From Gammaproteobacteria bacterium (GTDB taxonomy: Bacteria > Pseudomonadota > Gammaproteobacteria > Pseudomonadales > UBA7434): DNA of 34,224 nt. The translations under genes were made by a program, and so were the position numbers. Below the pieces are notes generated by a model that searched no databases, was not told the DNA's origin, and was given only the letters and a program-made list of their open reading frames with translations. Positions 17,263 through 26,886 of this stretch are shown here, one piece after another. The stretch's first letter is position 1, and each line of letters begins with the position of its first letter. The stretch is from assembly GCA_024280785.1 (NCBI GenBank), contig JAJRPK010000008.1, positions 1 through 34,224 on the forward strand, read 5' to 3'.

Positions 17263-17287
17263 CAATAAGGTCCTGCTCACCTTATTG
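17263..17287. other. Hairpin upstream of argJ
   Basis: CAATAAGGT and ACCTTATTG form a perfect 9-bp stem with a 7-nt loop, about 55 bp before the argJ ATG. On the argJ strand a run of seven T follows 18 nt later, too far for a standard terminator. It may be an argJ leader structure. Confidence 0.4.
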
Positions 17288-17350
17288 ACGAGCGCCCCAC
17301 ACCCTTTTTATTTGGCGCACTAACTTAGCAGCATTCACTTAACGGCCGCA

Positions 17351-17420
17351 ATCTAGTGGCAATGATCTAGTGATAATGGTCTAGCTGTAATAATCTAGTG
17401 GCATTAACCTAGTAAAAACC
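17351..17420. repeat. 14-bp tandem repeat, five units, in the secA–argJ spacer
   Basis: Five units at exact 14-bp spacing (CTAG at 17353, 17367, 17381, 17395, 17409): ATCTAGTGGCAATG, ATCTAGTGATAATG, GTCTAGCTGTAATA, ATCTAGTGGCATTA, then degenerate ACCTAGTAAAAACC. The last overlaps the T-tail of the secA terminator. Confidence 0.85.
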
Positions 17421-17437
17421 GCCGTAAACACGACAGC
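17414..17437 (-). terminator. Intrinsic terminator of secA
   Basis: Two bases after the secA TAA the minus strand reads GCTGTCGT-GTTT-ACGGCGGT, an 8-bp stem with three G·U pairs, then TTTTT. A plausible rho-independent terminator. Confidence 0.5.
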
Positions 17438-17438
17438 T

Positions 17439-20171
17439 TTAAGTTATCGCACCATGACACTGTTTATATTTCTTACCCGACCCACAAGGACAAGCTTCGT
17501 TGCGCCCGATTTTTTTACCTTCACGAACCATCGGTCCAGCCTGACCACTTTGCTCGTCGGAACTCTGCGTTTCATCGCCCTCTAACGCAGAGGCTTTAGC
17601 ATGTTGCGCCGTAACTTTTTCGTGACTTTGCTCTTCGCGCCGTTGCTTTTCAATAGCGTCAGGGTCATCTTTCGCCTGCACCTGAACTAATGATATGAAT
17701 CGAATAAACTCCAGCTTCATATTCTCCAGCATGGATTGAAATAATTCAAATGCCTCGCGCTTATATTCCTGCTTCGGATTACGCCCAGCGTAGCCTCTTA
17801 ACCCAATGCCTTGCCGCAAGTGATCCATCGTGGCCAGATGCTCTTTCCACAAGCTATCTAGCACTTGCAGTAATACTTGTTTTTCGAATCTTCGCGCAGC
17901 GTCACCTAACGGTCTGGTTTTTTCTTCGTACTTCTGCGCCAAAACATCGATGATTTTACTACGCAAGCTGGCATCTTGGAGCTGATCATCCTCGTCCAAC
18001 CATCGACCAACCGGTAAATCAATATCGTAATCGCTTTTTAAGCCCTGCTCTAAGCCTGAAATATCCCATTGCTCTTCAATGCTTTCTAACGGCATAAACC
18101 CGGTAATATAATCATTTATAACATCCTCACGAATTGCACTTATCATATCGACAATATCGTCGGCCAACAAAATGTCGTCGCGCTGCTGATATACTATTTG
18201 GCGTTGGTCGTTGGCTACATCATCGTATTCGAGCAATTGCTTACGAATATCAAAGTTTCTACCTTCTACTTTACGCTGCGCTTTTTCAATCGCATTAGAG
18301 ACCATGCGATGTTCTATGGCCTCACCTCTCTCCATCCCTAAGCGCTGCATAAAGTTTCGCACCGCATCGGAGGCAAAAATCCGCATTAGGTTGTCTTCCA
18401 TCGACAAGTAAAAACGGGTTACTCCGGGGTCCCCTTGCCGACCCGATCGACCTCGCAACTGGTTGTCTATCCGCCGAGACTCATGCCGTTCTGTACCAAA
18501 AATATGTAAACCGCCTGCATTAATAACCGTTTCATGCCGCTGTTTCCATTCCTTTTTGTGCGCTTCTATCTCTTTGTCGGTCGAGTTCTCAAGCGCAGCA
18601 AGTTCGGCTTCCAGGTTACCGCCTAATACGATATCAGTACCTCGGCCCGCCATATTCGTCGCTATTGTCAGCGCACCAGGACGGCCCGCTTCGGCAATGA
18701 TCTTTGCCTCACTCTTGTGAAATTTAGCATTGAGAACTTGATGATCAATTTTTTCTTTGTGCAAAAACTTGGACATCTTCTCTGAAGATTCAATAGATGC
18801 CGTACCCACCAATACCGGAGCATTATTTGCAATAGCTTCTTTAATATCGACAACGACCGCTTCATACTTTTCTTCAACAGACATAAATATCAAATCATTT
18901 AAATCCTGACGAACTGTCGGTTCATTCGGTGGTATAACCACAACGTTCAAACCATAAATCTGTAGAAACTCTGGTGCCTCTGTATCGGCAGTTCCGGTCA
19001 TTCCCGACAATTTATCGTACAGTCGAAAGAAATTCTGGAACGTAGTAGACGCCAATGTTTGACTTTCGGATTGAATATTTACGTTCTCTTTTGCCTCTAA
19101 TGCCTGGTGCAAACCATCTGACAACCGTCGCCCGGACATTGTCCGACCGGTGTGCTCATCGATCAACAAGATACTACCGTTTTGAACGATATATTCGACA
19201 TTTCGCTGAAACAGATGATGCGCTCTCAAAGCAGTTGTGACATGGTGAAGTAAACCCAAGTTTGTCGGCGAATAAAGGCTGTCGCCCTCTTCTATTAACT
19301 TTTCTTTTAACAAAAGTTCTTCGACGAACTGATGCCCCCCTTCAGTCAAATCTACTCCACGTTGTTTTTCATCGATGGTATAGTGACCGTCGGGCTCGGC
19401 ATCAGAGCCCTCCTCAATTTCTGGCGCTCGCTTCAATAAGGGTATAAGTGCATTCATGCGCTTATATAAAGCAGAACTATCGTCAGTTGCCCCGGAGATA
19501 ACTAACGGCGTTCTCGCCTCATCGATGAGAATCGAGTCAACTTCATCGATAATGGCAAAATGGGAGCCTTTCAATAATCTATCTTCTAACGTAAAAGCTG
19601 TGTTGTCACGTAAATAATCGAAACCAAATTCATTATTGGTGCCGTAGGTAACATCAGACTGATAAGCCGACCTTTTTTCTTCTTGTGATTGCCCCGACTG
19701 GATAATTCCTAACGACAGACCTAGCGACTCATACAGCGGCCTCATCCAATTGGCATCACGTTCGGCCAAATAATCATTAACTGTGACAATATGCACGCCT
19801 TTACCACTTAAGGCATTAAGATAAGCAGGCAAAGTCGCCACCAAAGTTTTGCCTTCACCGGTTCTCATCTCCGCAATTTGCCCTTCATGAAGAGCCATAC
19901 CACCAATCAATTGGACATCAAAGTGCCGCATGCTTAGATAGCGTCGACCCGCTTCTCTAACTGCCGCAAAGGCATCGGGCAAGATATCATCCACCGACTT
20001 GCCTTGTTGCAATGCAAGCTGGAACTCACCCGTTTTGGCCTTCAATTCAGAATCACTCAAGGCCTGATAAAGATCTTCCAACGCGTTTATTTGGGCGACA
20101 GTCTTGCCCATGCGTTTTAGCTCTCTATCATTCTTGGTGCCAAAGATTTTTTTAATGGAGTTTAATATCAT
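17439..20171 (-). CDS. secA: Preprotein translocase ATPase SecA
   Basis: 910 aa, the ATPase motor driving proteins through SecYEG. Walker A MRTGEGKT (102–109), [19 protein letters not shown] (Walker B region), preprotein cross-linking domain, second nucleotide-binding half with [12 protein letters not shown] and [13 protein letters not shown], then helical scaffold/wing. The acidic linker ends in the SEC-C zinc motif [17 protein letters not shown], the SecB-binding form. ATG at 20171 with weak AAGAA upstream. secM is absent: the gene upstream is the M23 peptidase, separated by 395 bp full of dyads, so any secretion-linked control must differ from E. coli. Confidence 0.98.
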   Translation of the reverse strand: MILNSIKKIFGTKNDRELKRMGKTVAQINALEDLYQALSDSELKAKTGEFQLALQQGKSVDDILPDAFAAVREAGRRYLSMRHFDVQLIGGMALHEGQIAEMRTGEGKTLVATLPAYLNALSGKGVHIVTVNDYLAERDANWMRPLYESLGLSLGIIQSGQSQEEKRSAYQSDVTYGTNNEFGFDYLRDNTAFTLEDRLLKGSHFAIIDEVDSILIDEARTPLVISGATDDSSALYKRMNALIPLLKRAPEIEEGSDAEPDGHYTIDEKQRGVDLTEGGHQFVEELLLKEKLIEEGDSLYSPTNLGLLHHVTTALRAHHLFQRNVEYIVQNGSILLIDEHTGRTMSGRRLSDGLHQALEAKENVNIQSESQTLASTTFQNFFRLYDKLSGMTGTADTEAPEFLQIYGLNVVVIPPNEPTVRQDLNDLIFMSVEEKYEAVVVDIKEAIANNAPVLVGTASIESSEKMSKFLHKEKIDHQVLNAKFHKSEAKIIAEAGRPGALTIATNMAGRGTDIVLGGNLEAELAALENSTDKEIEAHKKEWKQRHETVINAGGLHIFGTERHESRRIDNQLRGRSGRQGDPGVTRFYLSMEDNLMRIFASDAVRNFMQRLGMERGEAIEHRMVSNAIEKAQRKVEGRNFDIRKQLLEYDDVANDQRQIVYQQRDDILLADDIVDMISAIREDVINDYITGFMPLESIEEQWDISGLEQGLKSDYDIDLPVGRWLDEDDQLQDASLRSKIIDVLAQKYEEKTRPLGDAARRFEKQVLLQVLDSLWKEHLATMDHLRQGIGLRGYAGRNPKQEYKREAFELFQSMLENMKLEFIRFISLVQVQAKDDPDAIEKQRREEQSHEKVTAQHAKASALEGDETQSSDEQSGQAGPMVREGKKIGRNEACPCGSGKKYKQCHGAIT

Positions 20172-20566
20172 AATATTCTTGTGTTAAACGCTCTTGTATG
20201 AATTCACAGTCATTAGCGTTGTGAATTGTCGACAATGTAACAACCCTTCGAAACAGCATAGATTGTCAATGATAAAGACGTTGTTAATAGGTCAGCTATC
20301 GCTTACTCACCCGATCCCTTCCCCTATTACACGCACAACTTAAAGCTTATAAGCATAGCACGACAGGCTTAGGTAAGCACCGGTATAAGTAAATCAGAGC
20401 AAGTAAATCAGCACTCAACTCAAAGGACGCAACGACTTTAGAAGGAAAATATGGAGGTTGTTAAAAGAGAAAGTTAATTGAAGTGACCCGGTTGAGCTTA
20501 CCTAAGCAACTGCAGATACCTCTCCCTCAGAATAAGCTTCAGCTGAAGAGTGATACTAGTGCCCGG
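20172..20566. other. 395-bp spacer between M23 gene and secA, dense in dyads
   Basis: No supported gene. Contents: ATTGTCGACAAT, a perfect 12-bp palindrome (20225–20236); AATTCAC/GTGAATT arms (20201–20207, 20221–20227) 30 bp before the secA ATG; three GCTTA/TAAGC dyads (20345–20354, 20367–20378, 20496–20507); a 14-bp tandem repeat (20387–20414); CTTCAGCTGAAG, a perfect 12-bp palindrome (20537–20548) just after the M23 stop. No convincing −35/−10 pair found. Confidence 0.6.
20387..20414. repeat. 14-bp tandem repeat, two copies, upstream of secA
   Basis: AAGTAAATCAGAGC (20387–20400) and AAGTAAATCAGCAC (20401–20414); the first 11 bases of each are identical. Confidence 0.75.
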
Positions 20567-21631
20567 TTATAAGCTAGCCCGGTAAATGTATCGCTCAGGG
20601 TTCATCGCTTTACCTTGTTTTAGGACCTCAAAATGCACGTGCGGTCCGGTAGATCGTCCACTACTGCCCATTTGAGCAATGACTTGCCCCTTACTGACCA
20701 CATCGCCAAGCTCGACTAAATGAGCTTCGTTATGTCCGTAGCGAGTAACAAATCCGTTACCATGGCTAAGTTCAATTATGTTGCCATAGCCCGTTCGCTT
20801 TGCAGCAATGGTCACAATACCTCCAGCAACTGCAACCACATCGGCCCCCGCTTTGCCGGCAAAATCTACACCGGCATGCCAAGCTTGCTTACCACTAAAC
20901 GGGTCGGTTCGCGATCCGTAAGCAGAAGACATCCACCCCTTTACTACGGGCTTACCCGCGACAAATGAATCGATGCGAGATTCCCTTGCAGCCAGCTGCC
21001 GGTCTAACAGCGCTAATTGCTGTCCTCTATTATCAATATGGCTTATTAAATTATCTAGCATCTGTTCTAGAGATAGGCTAGTAGACGAGCCCGGCACTAA
21101 ACGACTTTCGGCCGAATCATTAGTAGCGAACTGACTTTCATTGCCCATGAGGCTTAACTTAGAACGATTAATTAATAATGAAGGCAAGTCAGTAGTTGTC
21201 ACTGCGGAATTAAAGGGTGAATTAAGACTCCCATCGACGACTTCCGGCCCTCCTAAAGCAGGCTGGCGAGAAAAATCGAACTCTCCATTATCAAGTTTGG
21301 CTATTTGGGCGACCTGCTGGCCCAACACATCGAGTCGCATTATACGTGCTTGAAGCTCAGCCACTTTGACGGTCAAGGCAGACAATTCATCGCCTACTTG
21401 AGCACGTGTTTGCTCGACAAGCGATGCTTGAAATGCTAGTTCTTGCTGCCAATTATCCAGCAGTGCCTTCTCTGTCGACTGACGATCAATCGATATCGCG
21501 TACCAAAGACTTAATGCCCCAACTAAGAAGGGAACAAGGCCAAAGCCTAGCAAAATCAGACGATGTCTCATACGATGGCTATCGAGAGTTAAAGACTCCC
21601 CACCACCGCGACTAAGTATAATAAATTTCAT
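20567..21631 (-). CDS. M23 family (LytM-type) metallopeptidase
   Basis: 354 aa. One membrane helix (about 24–47) anchors it in the inner membrane, a coiled-coil region follows (about 50–115), then a variable Ser/Asn-rich part, then a C-terminal LytM domain. Zinc and catalytic residues are intact: His252 and Asp256 (HAGVDFAG), His300 (RYGH), His331/His333 (GPHVHFEV), so an active peptidoglycan endopeptidase is likely. An M23 gene between lpxC and secA is usual in pseudomonads and relatives. ATG at 21631; no clear ribosome site. Substrate specificity cannot be read. Confidence 0.9.
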   Translation of the reverse strand: MKFIILSRGGGESLTLDSHRMRHRLILLGFGLVPFLVGALSLWYAISIDRQSTEKALLDNWQQELAFQASLVEQTRAQVGDELSALTVKVAELQARIMRLDVLGQQVAQIAKLDNGEFDFSRQPALGGPEVVDGSLNSPFNSAVTTTDLPSLLINRSKLSLMGNESQFATNDSAESRLVPGSSTSLSLEQMLDNLISHIDNRGQQLALLDRQLAARESRIDSFVAGKPVVKGWMSSAYGSRTDPFSGKQAWHAGVDFAGKAGADVVAVAGGIVTIAAKRTGYGNIIELSHGNGFVTRYGHNEAHLVELGDVVSKGQVIAQMGSSGRSTGPHVHFEVLKQGKAMNPERYIYRASL

Positions 21632-22000
21632 TAATTGTGAATTCCGATACGATATCTATAACAAAACTGAGCGGATTGTTTAGCCAAACAACCCGATTTC
21701 GTTGAGACAATAATTATATTAGCTGAACCAAAGCAATACTATGGCTGCAGCGTATGAAAATCTGCTTAAATCATGATAAGGCAGTCACAAATACTCATTA
21801 TTATTCTACGTACCTTAATCAACTTGAATGCTAAACATCCACCTGGCAGCTAAAAATCGATACCATATAGGACAATAACTGGCTTGCCATAAGGCAACTA
21901 TTGGCCAGTTGATACCTAGCTGATTGAGTTTTAACCGACTGCATACACCGAAAAATTAAACCAGACGTTTAAAATCCGTAATTGCTACGAAAGATTCTGA
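21632..22000. other. 369-bp lpxC–M23 spacer with two hairpins
   Basis: No gene seen. Hairpin 1: CGG-a-TTGTTT-AGCC-AAACAA-c-CCG (21672–21695), about 40 bp before the M23 ATG. Hairpin 2: AACTGGC TTGCC-ataa-GGCAA (6-nt bulge) GCCAGTT (21877–21910), 90 bp after the lpxC stop. Neither is followed by a run of T directly, so Rho-independent termination is doubtful. Confidence 0.5.
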
Positions 22001-22912
22001 TTAAACAGCAAGTACGGGTGAAGCATAAGAGAATGGCGCTTTCTCTGCATCATCGTAGGTAATAATGTCCCATGCATCTGGCTGAGAAATAAGCTCGCGC
22101 AATAATTTGTTATTCAATGCGTGGCCAGATTTGTAGGCACGAAACTCACCAATTAAACTGTTGCCTAATAAATACAGATCGCCAATAGCATCGAGTATTT
22201 TGTGTCGAACAAATTCGTCTTCGTAACGGAGACCATCTTCATTCAAAATGCGATAATCATCAACGACGATGGCGTTATCGACACTACCACCCTGCGCCAA
22301 ACCCTGCGAACGCAAATACTCGATCTCGTGCATAAAACCGAATGTCCGAGCACGACTAACTTCTCTGACAAAAGAAGTGGTACTGAAATCAACTTCGGCA
22401 GTAGTCCCACGACCCTTAAAAACCGGATGATCAAAATCAATAGTAAAACAAACTTTAAAACCGTTACGCGGTCTAAAGCTGGCCGTTTTATCGCCATCTT
22501 TAACAGTAACTTCTCGCTTAATACGAATAAACTTCTTCGCCGCGTTCTGCTCTTCTATTCCAGCAGACTGAATCAAAAATACAAATGGCCCAGCACTTCC
22601 GTCCATAATCGGGATTTCGCTTGCATTAATTTCGACATAGCAATTATCGATACCTAAACCTGCCATTGCCGACAGTAAATGCTCAACCGTAGAAACGCGA
22701 ACATCACCCTTGGCCAAGGATGTCGACAATGTGGTATCACCTACATTTTTGGTTCTAGCAGGAATTTCTACGATGGGGTCTAAATCGACCCTACGAAACA
22801 CTATGCCCGTATCGATAGGTGCAGGACAAAGTTTCAAATACACTTTTTTACCCGTGTGCAAGCCTACACCTGTTGCACGAATACTATTACGCAAAGTTCT
22901 CTGTTTAATCAT
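22001..22912 (-). CDS. lpxC: UDP-3-O-acyl-N-acetylglucosamine deacetylase LpxC
   Basis: First committed step of lipid A synthesis; zinc deacetylase, 303 aa (E. coli 305). Zinc ligands are His78 ([12 protein letters not shown]), His237 and Asp241 ([10 protein letters not shown]), and the general acid His264 (KSGHALNN). [12 protein letters not shown] is also conserved. ATG at 22912 follows AGGTGA. Sits after ftsZ as in most gammaproteobacteria but 466 bp away, so it probably has its own promoter. The C-terminus is ‘SYASPVLAV’; an apolar tail is the FtsH-degradation signal in E. coli, and this one is similar in kind. Confidence 0.97.
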   Translation of the reverse strand: MIKQRTLRNSIRATGVGLHTGKKVYLKLCPAPIDTGIVFRRVDLDPIVEIPARTKNVGDTTLSTSLAKGDVRVSTVEHLLSAMAGLGIDNCYVEINASEIPIMDGSAGPFVFLIQSAGIEEQNAAKKFIRIKREVTVKDGDKTASFRPRNGFKVCFTIDFDHPVFKGRGTTAEVDFSTTSFVREVSRARTFGFMHEIEYLRSQGLAQGGSVDNAIVVDDYRILNEDGLRYEDEFVRHKILDAIGDLYLLGNSLIGEFRAYKSGHALNNKLLRELISQPDAWDIITYDDAEKAPFSYASPVLAV

Positions 22913-23378
22913 GGCTCACCTGATTCCGTCACATACCGTACCGTATTTGTCGCGTCGACCGCCCTAATACCTGCGATTATTAATCAGTCTAGACAGTCTC
23001 GGCCACCACTTGCAGCTCTATTTACCTGACTTTTGACTGATTAAACTTTGACAAATAGATCTAATATTAAGCACATTCATATTCAAAATCGGTCTATCCC
23101 CACTGGATTAGTCGATAATCTGCGAAGTTAGCCCTAATACCTACCACAGGAGTTACAAACAACCACTTGTAGCCACAATAATGAAGTAAATGCGCCGCAA
23201 AACTCTGCCCCCTAGAATGAATACGCTAATGACCAAACATCGAGGCTTGGTCATTCATTCATTGGTTTGGGGCGCGGATCCTAGCAGAAGTACCTACTAT
23301 TTACTAGCGACTGACAAACCGTCGCTAGCTATCCTGCACCCAGTCTCATGACTATTTTTGAGCCTAGTTCAAACCAAC
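22913..23378. other. 466-bp ftsZ–lpxC spacer with hairpins and a direct repeat
   Basis: No gene seen. CTAGCGAC-N9-GTCGCTAG (23304–23328), perfect 8-bp arms 50 bp after the ftsZ stop, may mark the end of the dcw transcript although no T-run follows. AATGACCAA-N10-TTGGTCATT (23228–23255), perfect 9-bp arms, is followed on the plus strand by tandem CATT. GCCCTAATACCT occurs twice (22961–22972, 23131–23142). A possible lpxC promoter TTGAAT-N17-TAGATC exists but is weak. Confidence 0.55.
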
Positions 23379-24581
23379 TTAGTTAGCCTGCCGCCGTAAA
23401 AATGCTGGAATATCGAGCAAATCCGTATCTTTACTTGCCGAAGAAACCACCGCGCCCGCTGACTCAGATGGCTGACTTCCAACCGGCTCTGGTGCACGTG
23501 TCGCACGTGGGTTATCACTCGGCCTAGCCTGACGCATAGTCGGAGGCAGGTCATAATCGCTATAATTCGGCTTAGCTAAGGGGGTCTCACGCTCGTTTAC
23601 CAAACGCATTGGAGCCTCAACATTATTTTCGCCCAACCCTGTAGCCACTACTGTGACTTTCAACTCATCGGTCATATCAGGATCAATTACTGTTCCGACC
23701 ACCACAGTTGCATTATCAGATGCAAACTCTTCAATGGTATCCCCCACTTCGGCAAACTCACCTAAAGAAAGGTCCATACCGGCGGTAATATTTACCAAAA
23801 TACCCCGAGCACCCTGCAAGTTGACGTCTTCAAGCAGCGGGCTTTTAATTGCCGCCTCTGCCGCTTCGCGAGCACGTGATTCTCCACTAGACACGCCCGT
23901 ACCCATCATCGCCATACCCATTTCAGACATAACGGTGCGAACATCAGCAAAATCGACGTTGATCATACCGGGACGAATGATCAAGTCGGCTATTCCTTGT
24001 ACAGCGCCCAACAATACATCATTTGCCGACCTAAAAGCATCAAGCAAGCTCGTGGATTTTCCCATAACTGCCAACAGCTTCTCATTAGGGATGGTAATTA
24101 ATGAATCAACATGCTCCTGCAGCTCTCGAATTCCTTCATCCGCAAATTTCTGTCGTTTTTTTCCTTCAAATTTAAACGGCCGAGTTACTACCGCAACAGT
24201 CAAGATACCCATTTCTCTGGCAACTTCTGCAATAATTGGAGCTCCTCCTGTGCCTGTACCTCCGCCCATACCTGCTGTTATAAACACCATGTCAGCACCT
24301 TCGAGAACTTCATATATTCGATCTCGATCTTCTAACGCAGCTTGACGACCAACATCTGGATTTGCTCCTGCGCCCAGCCCTTTAGTGATATTACCGCCTA
24401 ACTGCAAGACAGTGTTAGCTGCCATATCAGCTAACGCCTGAGCGTCAGTGTTAGCACAAATAAATTCAACCCCCTCTATGTTATTGGCAATCATATGTTT
24501 AACAGCATTTCCGCCACCACCGCCTATTCCGATGACTTTAATAACCGCGTTTTGTGGAACATTATCTACCAGTTCGAACAT
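23379..24581 (-). CDS. ftsZ: Cell-division GTPase FtsZ
   Basis: Tubulin-like protein forming the Z ring. Begins [27 protein letters not shown]; tubulin signature [10 protein letters not shown]; the T7-loop region follows ([22 protein letters not shown]). The final [11 protein letters not shown] is the conserved tail that binds FtsA/ZipA, joined by a disordered linker rich in Pro/Ser/Ala. The ORF track adds 11 residues to 24614; ATG at 24581 is correct, with GAGGGGG upstream and the family N-terminus, giving 400 aa. Follows ftsA by 60 bp. Confidence 0.98.
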   Translation of the reverse strand: MFELVDNVPQNAVIKVIGIGGGGGNAVKHMIANNIEGVEFICANTDAQALADMAANTVLQLGGNITKGLGAGANPDVGRQAALEDRDRIYEVLEGADMVFITAGMGGGTGTGGAPIIAEVAREMGILTVAVVTRPFKFEGKKRQKFADEGIRELQEHVDSLITIPNEKLLAVMGKSTSLLDAFRSANDVLLGAVQGIADLIIRPGMINVDFADVRTVMSEMGMAMMGTGVSSGESRAREAAEAAIKSPLLEDVNLQGARGILVNITAGMDLSLGEFAEVGDTIEEFASDNATVVVGTVIDPDMTDELKVTVVATGLGENNVEAPMRLVNERETPLAKPNYSDYDLPPTMRQARPSDNPRATRAPEPVGSQPSESAGAVVSSASKDTDLLDIPAFLRRQAN

Positions 24582-24641
24582 TTCTAATTCCCCCTCAGGA
24601 AAGTTTATATACAAAGACCTTTATTAAAATAAAAAAACATA

Positions 24642-25874
24642 CTAAAAATTACTTTGAAACCAAGATTTCACTCGACTTAATATGCCCTCTTCACTTGCCC
24701 GCCCATTCGCATGCTGCAAATTAAGTTGTTGCTTCAAACCATAATGTAGCAAACCAACACCTGTCGCATAAATGGGGTTGTTGGCGATATCCTGCAATCC
24801 AGACACCCCATAAGGCGCACCTAAACGAACGGGCACATGAAATATTTCCTCGGCAAGTTCGACAGCACCATGCATGTTAGAAGTGCCACCGGTCAGGACA
24901 ACGCCTGCCGCAATGAGATCTTCGAACCCGCTACGCCTCAACTCAGCTTGCACTAAGGTAAAAAGCTCGTCATACCTAGGCTCAACCACCTCTGCTAATG
25001 CTTGACGAGAAAGGTCGCGCGGAGGTCGGTCGCCTACACTCGGGACCTTAATTGTCTCATCCAAACCGGCAAGCTGCGCAAGCGCACAGGCATACTTTAT
25101 TTTGATATCTTCAGCATATTGCGTCGGCGTTCTTAGAGCCATAGCAATGTCGTTAGTTACCTGATCGCCGGCAATAGGAATATTAGCTGTATGTCGAATT
25201 GCGCCCTCAGTAAAAATGGCAATATCTGTAGTCCCACCACCAATATCCACCATACAAACGCCTAATTCTCGCTCGTCATCTGTTAACACTGCGTAACTCG
25301 AGGCCAATTGTTCTAAAATAATGTCCTCGACAAACAGTCCGCATCGATTAATGCACTTTTCGATATTTTGCGCAGCGTTTACCGCACAAGTTACCAAGTG
25401 CACTTTTGCCTCTAAACGCACACCCGACATTCCTAACGGCTCTTTCACTCCCTCTTGAGTATCAATGACATACTCTTGCGGCAACACGTGTAAGATTTTT
25501 TGATCCGCTGGAATAGCGACAGCTTTAGCAGCATCGATAACACGTTCTATGTCCGTCGCCATTACTTCACGGTCTCGAATCGCTACGATTCCATGTGAGT
25601 TAAGGCTTCGTATATGGCTTCCAGCAATACCCGCGTATACAGAATGAATTTGACAGCCAGCCATCAGCTCCGCTTCTTCGATCGCGCGCTGAATCGATTG
25701 CACTGTCGACTCGATATTAACGACCACACCTTTTTTCAACCCGCGTGATTGATGAGAGCCAATACCCACGATTTCAATTTCACCATCTTCATTTAGCTCC
25801 CCAACAATTGCCACTACCTTAGAGGTGCCTATATCCAAACCGACGATCATTTTCGCCTCTGCAGGATTAGCCAT
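24642..25874 (-). CDS. ftsA: Cell-division protein FtsA
   Basis: Actin-like ATPase tethering FtsZ to the membrane, 410 aa. Phosphate-1 motif IVGLDIGTSKVVAIVGE, phosphate-2 VCMVDIGGGTTDIAIF, adenosine motif VVLTGGTSNMHG. The C-terminal ‘GILSRVKSWFQSNF’ is the amphipathic membrane-targeting helix. ATG at 25874 has AGGAGA upstream, overlapping the ftsQ end by 8 bp. Confidence 0.98.
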   Translation of the reverse strand: MANPAEAKMIVGLDIGTSKVVAIVGELNEDGEIEIVGIGSHQSRGLKKGVVVNIESTVQSIQRAIEEAELMAGCQIHSVYAGIAGSHIRSLNSHGIVAIRDREVMATDIERVIDAAKAVAIPADQKILHVLPQEYVIDTQEGVKEPLGMSGVRLEAKVHLVTCAVNAAQNIEKCINRCGLFVEDIILEQLASSYAVLTDDERELGVCMVDIGGGTTDIAIFTEGAIRHTANIPIAGDQVTNDIAMALRTPTQYAEDIKIKYACALAQLAGLDETIKVPSVGDRPPRDLSRQALAEVVEPRYDELFTLVQAELRRSGFEDLIAAGVVLTGGTSNMHGAVELAEEIFHVPVRLGAPYGVSGLQDIANNPIYATGVGLLHYGLKQQLNLQHANGRASEEGILSRVKSWFQSNF

Positions 25875-26886
25875 TTTTCTCTCCTTTATATGTCACCATC
25901 ATATCGCCCGTTTCACTCCGTAAATTCATCAACTGTCGTTGATTACTCATCACAACATCTAAAGGATTGCTTTCAACTAACGCTATAGAGCTCGCACCAT
26001 GCTTCCAACTCACGGCAACCCCATTTGGATAACGTAGATCAACAATTGCCGCCTGCTCTATATTGTTAGACAATACGCCAGATATTAACCCTATAAATCG
26101 CTGATACCGCTCACTAACATTCACTGAACCTAATTCAATGCGCAGCCCACTATTTAGTACCAACCACAAATCTCGACTTTTCGTTTGGCCTAACTCACGA
26201 ATATACACATCGTGCTGCAAAAGTGGCTTTTGAAACTGATTAAACCAAACCACACTTTGCTGGATTGCATCCACCTCTTCACGAGAATTCGAAGCAATAC
26301 TAAACAAAGGTAAGTAATCGAACTCTTCCATCGATTTTGCGAGAAAAAGCTTGCTAGTCGCAGACAACAAAAACTGATCGTTCCATCTGGCCACAGCGAC
26401 ATGCTCATCGATGCCAATGAGCAAATTGTTTGGCCATTGACGGCGGATAACTGCCTGCCTAACCCAAGGATGTTGCTCCAAAGTCGCTTTTAAACGGCTT
26501 AGGTTTAAGCGCCAAAAACCATCGGCTAATTGCTTATCTATTAATGTTTTTAATTCCAATTCCATCGCACCGCTCGCCGAAACCTCGCTACCCGAATGGC
26601 CGGTTAAAATAACAGCCCCTACAGGAACTGATTCCAAATTTCTAACGATCATCCCCACGGCTAGCAACGCAACACAAAGAAATATCAACAGTGTTATTTT
26701 CTTTACCCATAGCGACGAAATATTAACCGCAGAAACCTGACTATTCTCCCGTGTCGCACCCGATCGTTTACGCTGAGCACGCTGTTGAGAAACCACAGAA
26801 AAAAACCATAAGGTCGTTGGCGAAATAAAAATCCGCAGCCAACTCAAAAATTTTAAGGTTCCTTTATTCATCAGATGAACATTCAT
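25867..26886 (-). CDS. ftsQ: Cell-division protein FtsQ
   Basis: 339-aa bitopic membrane protein linking early and late divisome parts. A long basic cytoplasmic N-terminus is followed by one helix at about 62–82 (ITLLIFLCVALLAVGMIV), a POTRA domain (VPVGAVILTGHSG … HPWVRQAVIRRQWPNNLLI) and the FtsQ beta domain. The first ATG (26886) overlaps ddlB by 23 bp; a second ATG at 26871 is possible. Neither has a clear ribosome site. The cytoplasmic part is longer than in E. coli FtsQ (276 aa). Confidence 0.94.
   Translation of the reverse strand: MNVHLMNKGTLKFLSWLRIFISPTTLWFFSVVSQQRAQRKRSGATRENSQVSAVNISSLWVKKITLLIFLCVALLAVGMIVRNLESVPVGAVILTGHSGSEVSASGAMELELKTLIDKQLADGFWRLNLSRLKATLEQHPWVRQAVIRRQWPNNLLIGIDEHVAVARWNDQFLLSATSKLFLAKSMEEFDYLPLFSIASNSREEVDAIQQSVVWFNQFQKPLLQHDVYIRELGQTKSRDLWLVLNSGLRIELGSVNVSERYQRFIGLISGVLSNNIEQAAIVDLRYPNGVAVSWKHGASSIALVESNPLDVVMSNQRQLMNLRSETGDMMVTYKGEKNG

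Noticed and set aside
17351-17420. CRISPR-like array
   Set aside because: Units are 14 bp, directly adjacent with no spacers, and there are no cas genes.
20424-20456. Plus-strand cluster of GGA motifs (AAGGAC, AAGGAA, TGGAGG) resembling an RsmA-titrating RNA
   Set aside because: No promoter, no hairpin loops presenting the GGA motifs and no terminator; A/G-rich chance is enough.
20172-20566. SecM-type arrest peptide controlling secA
   Set aside because: No ORF with a signal sequence and an arrest motif in the spacer; the upstream gene is an M23 peptidase.
22202-22657. Plus-strand 151-aa ORF opposite lpxC
   Set aside because: Antisense shadow of lpxC; no family features.
23653-24345. Plus-strand 230-aa ORF opposite ftsZ
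   Set aside because: Serine/threonine/isoleucine-rich antisense shadow of ftsZ without a recognisable domain.
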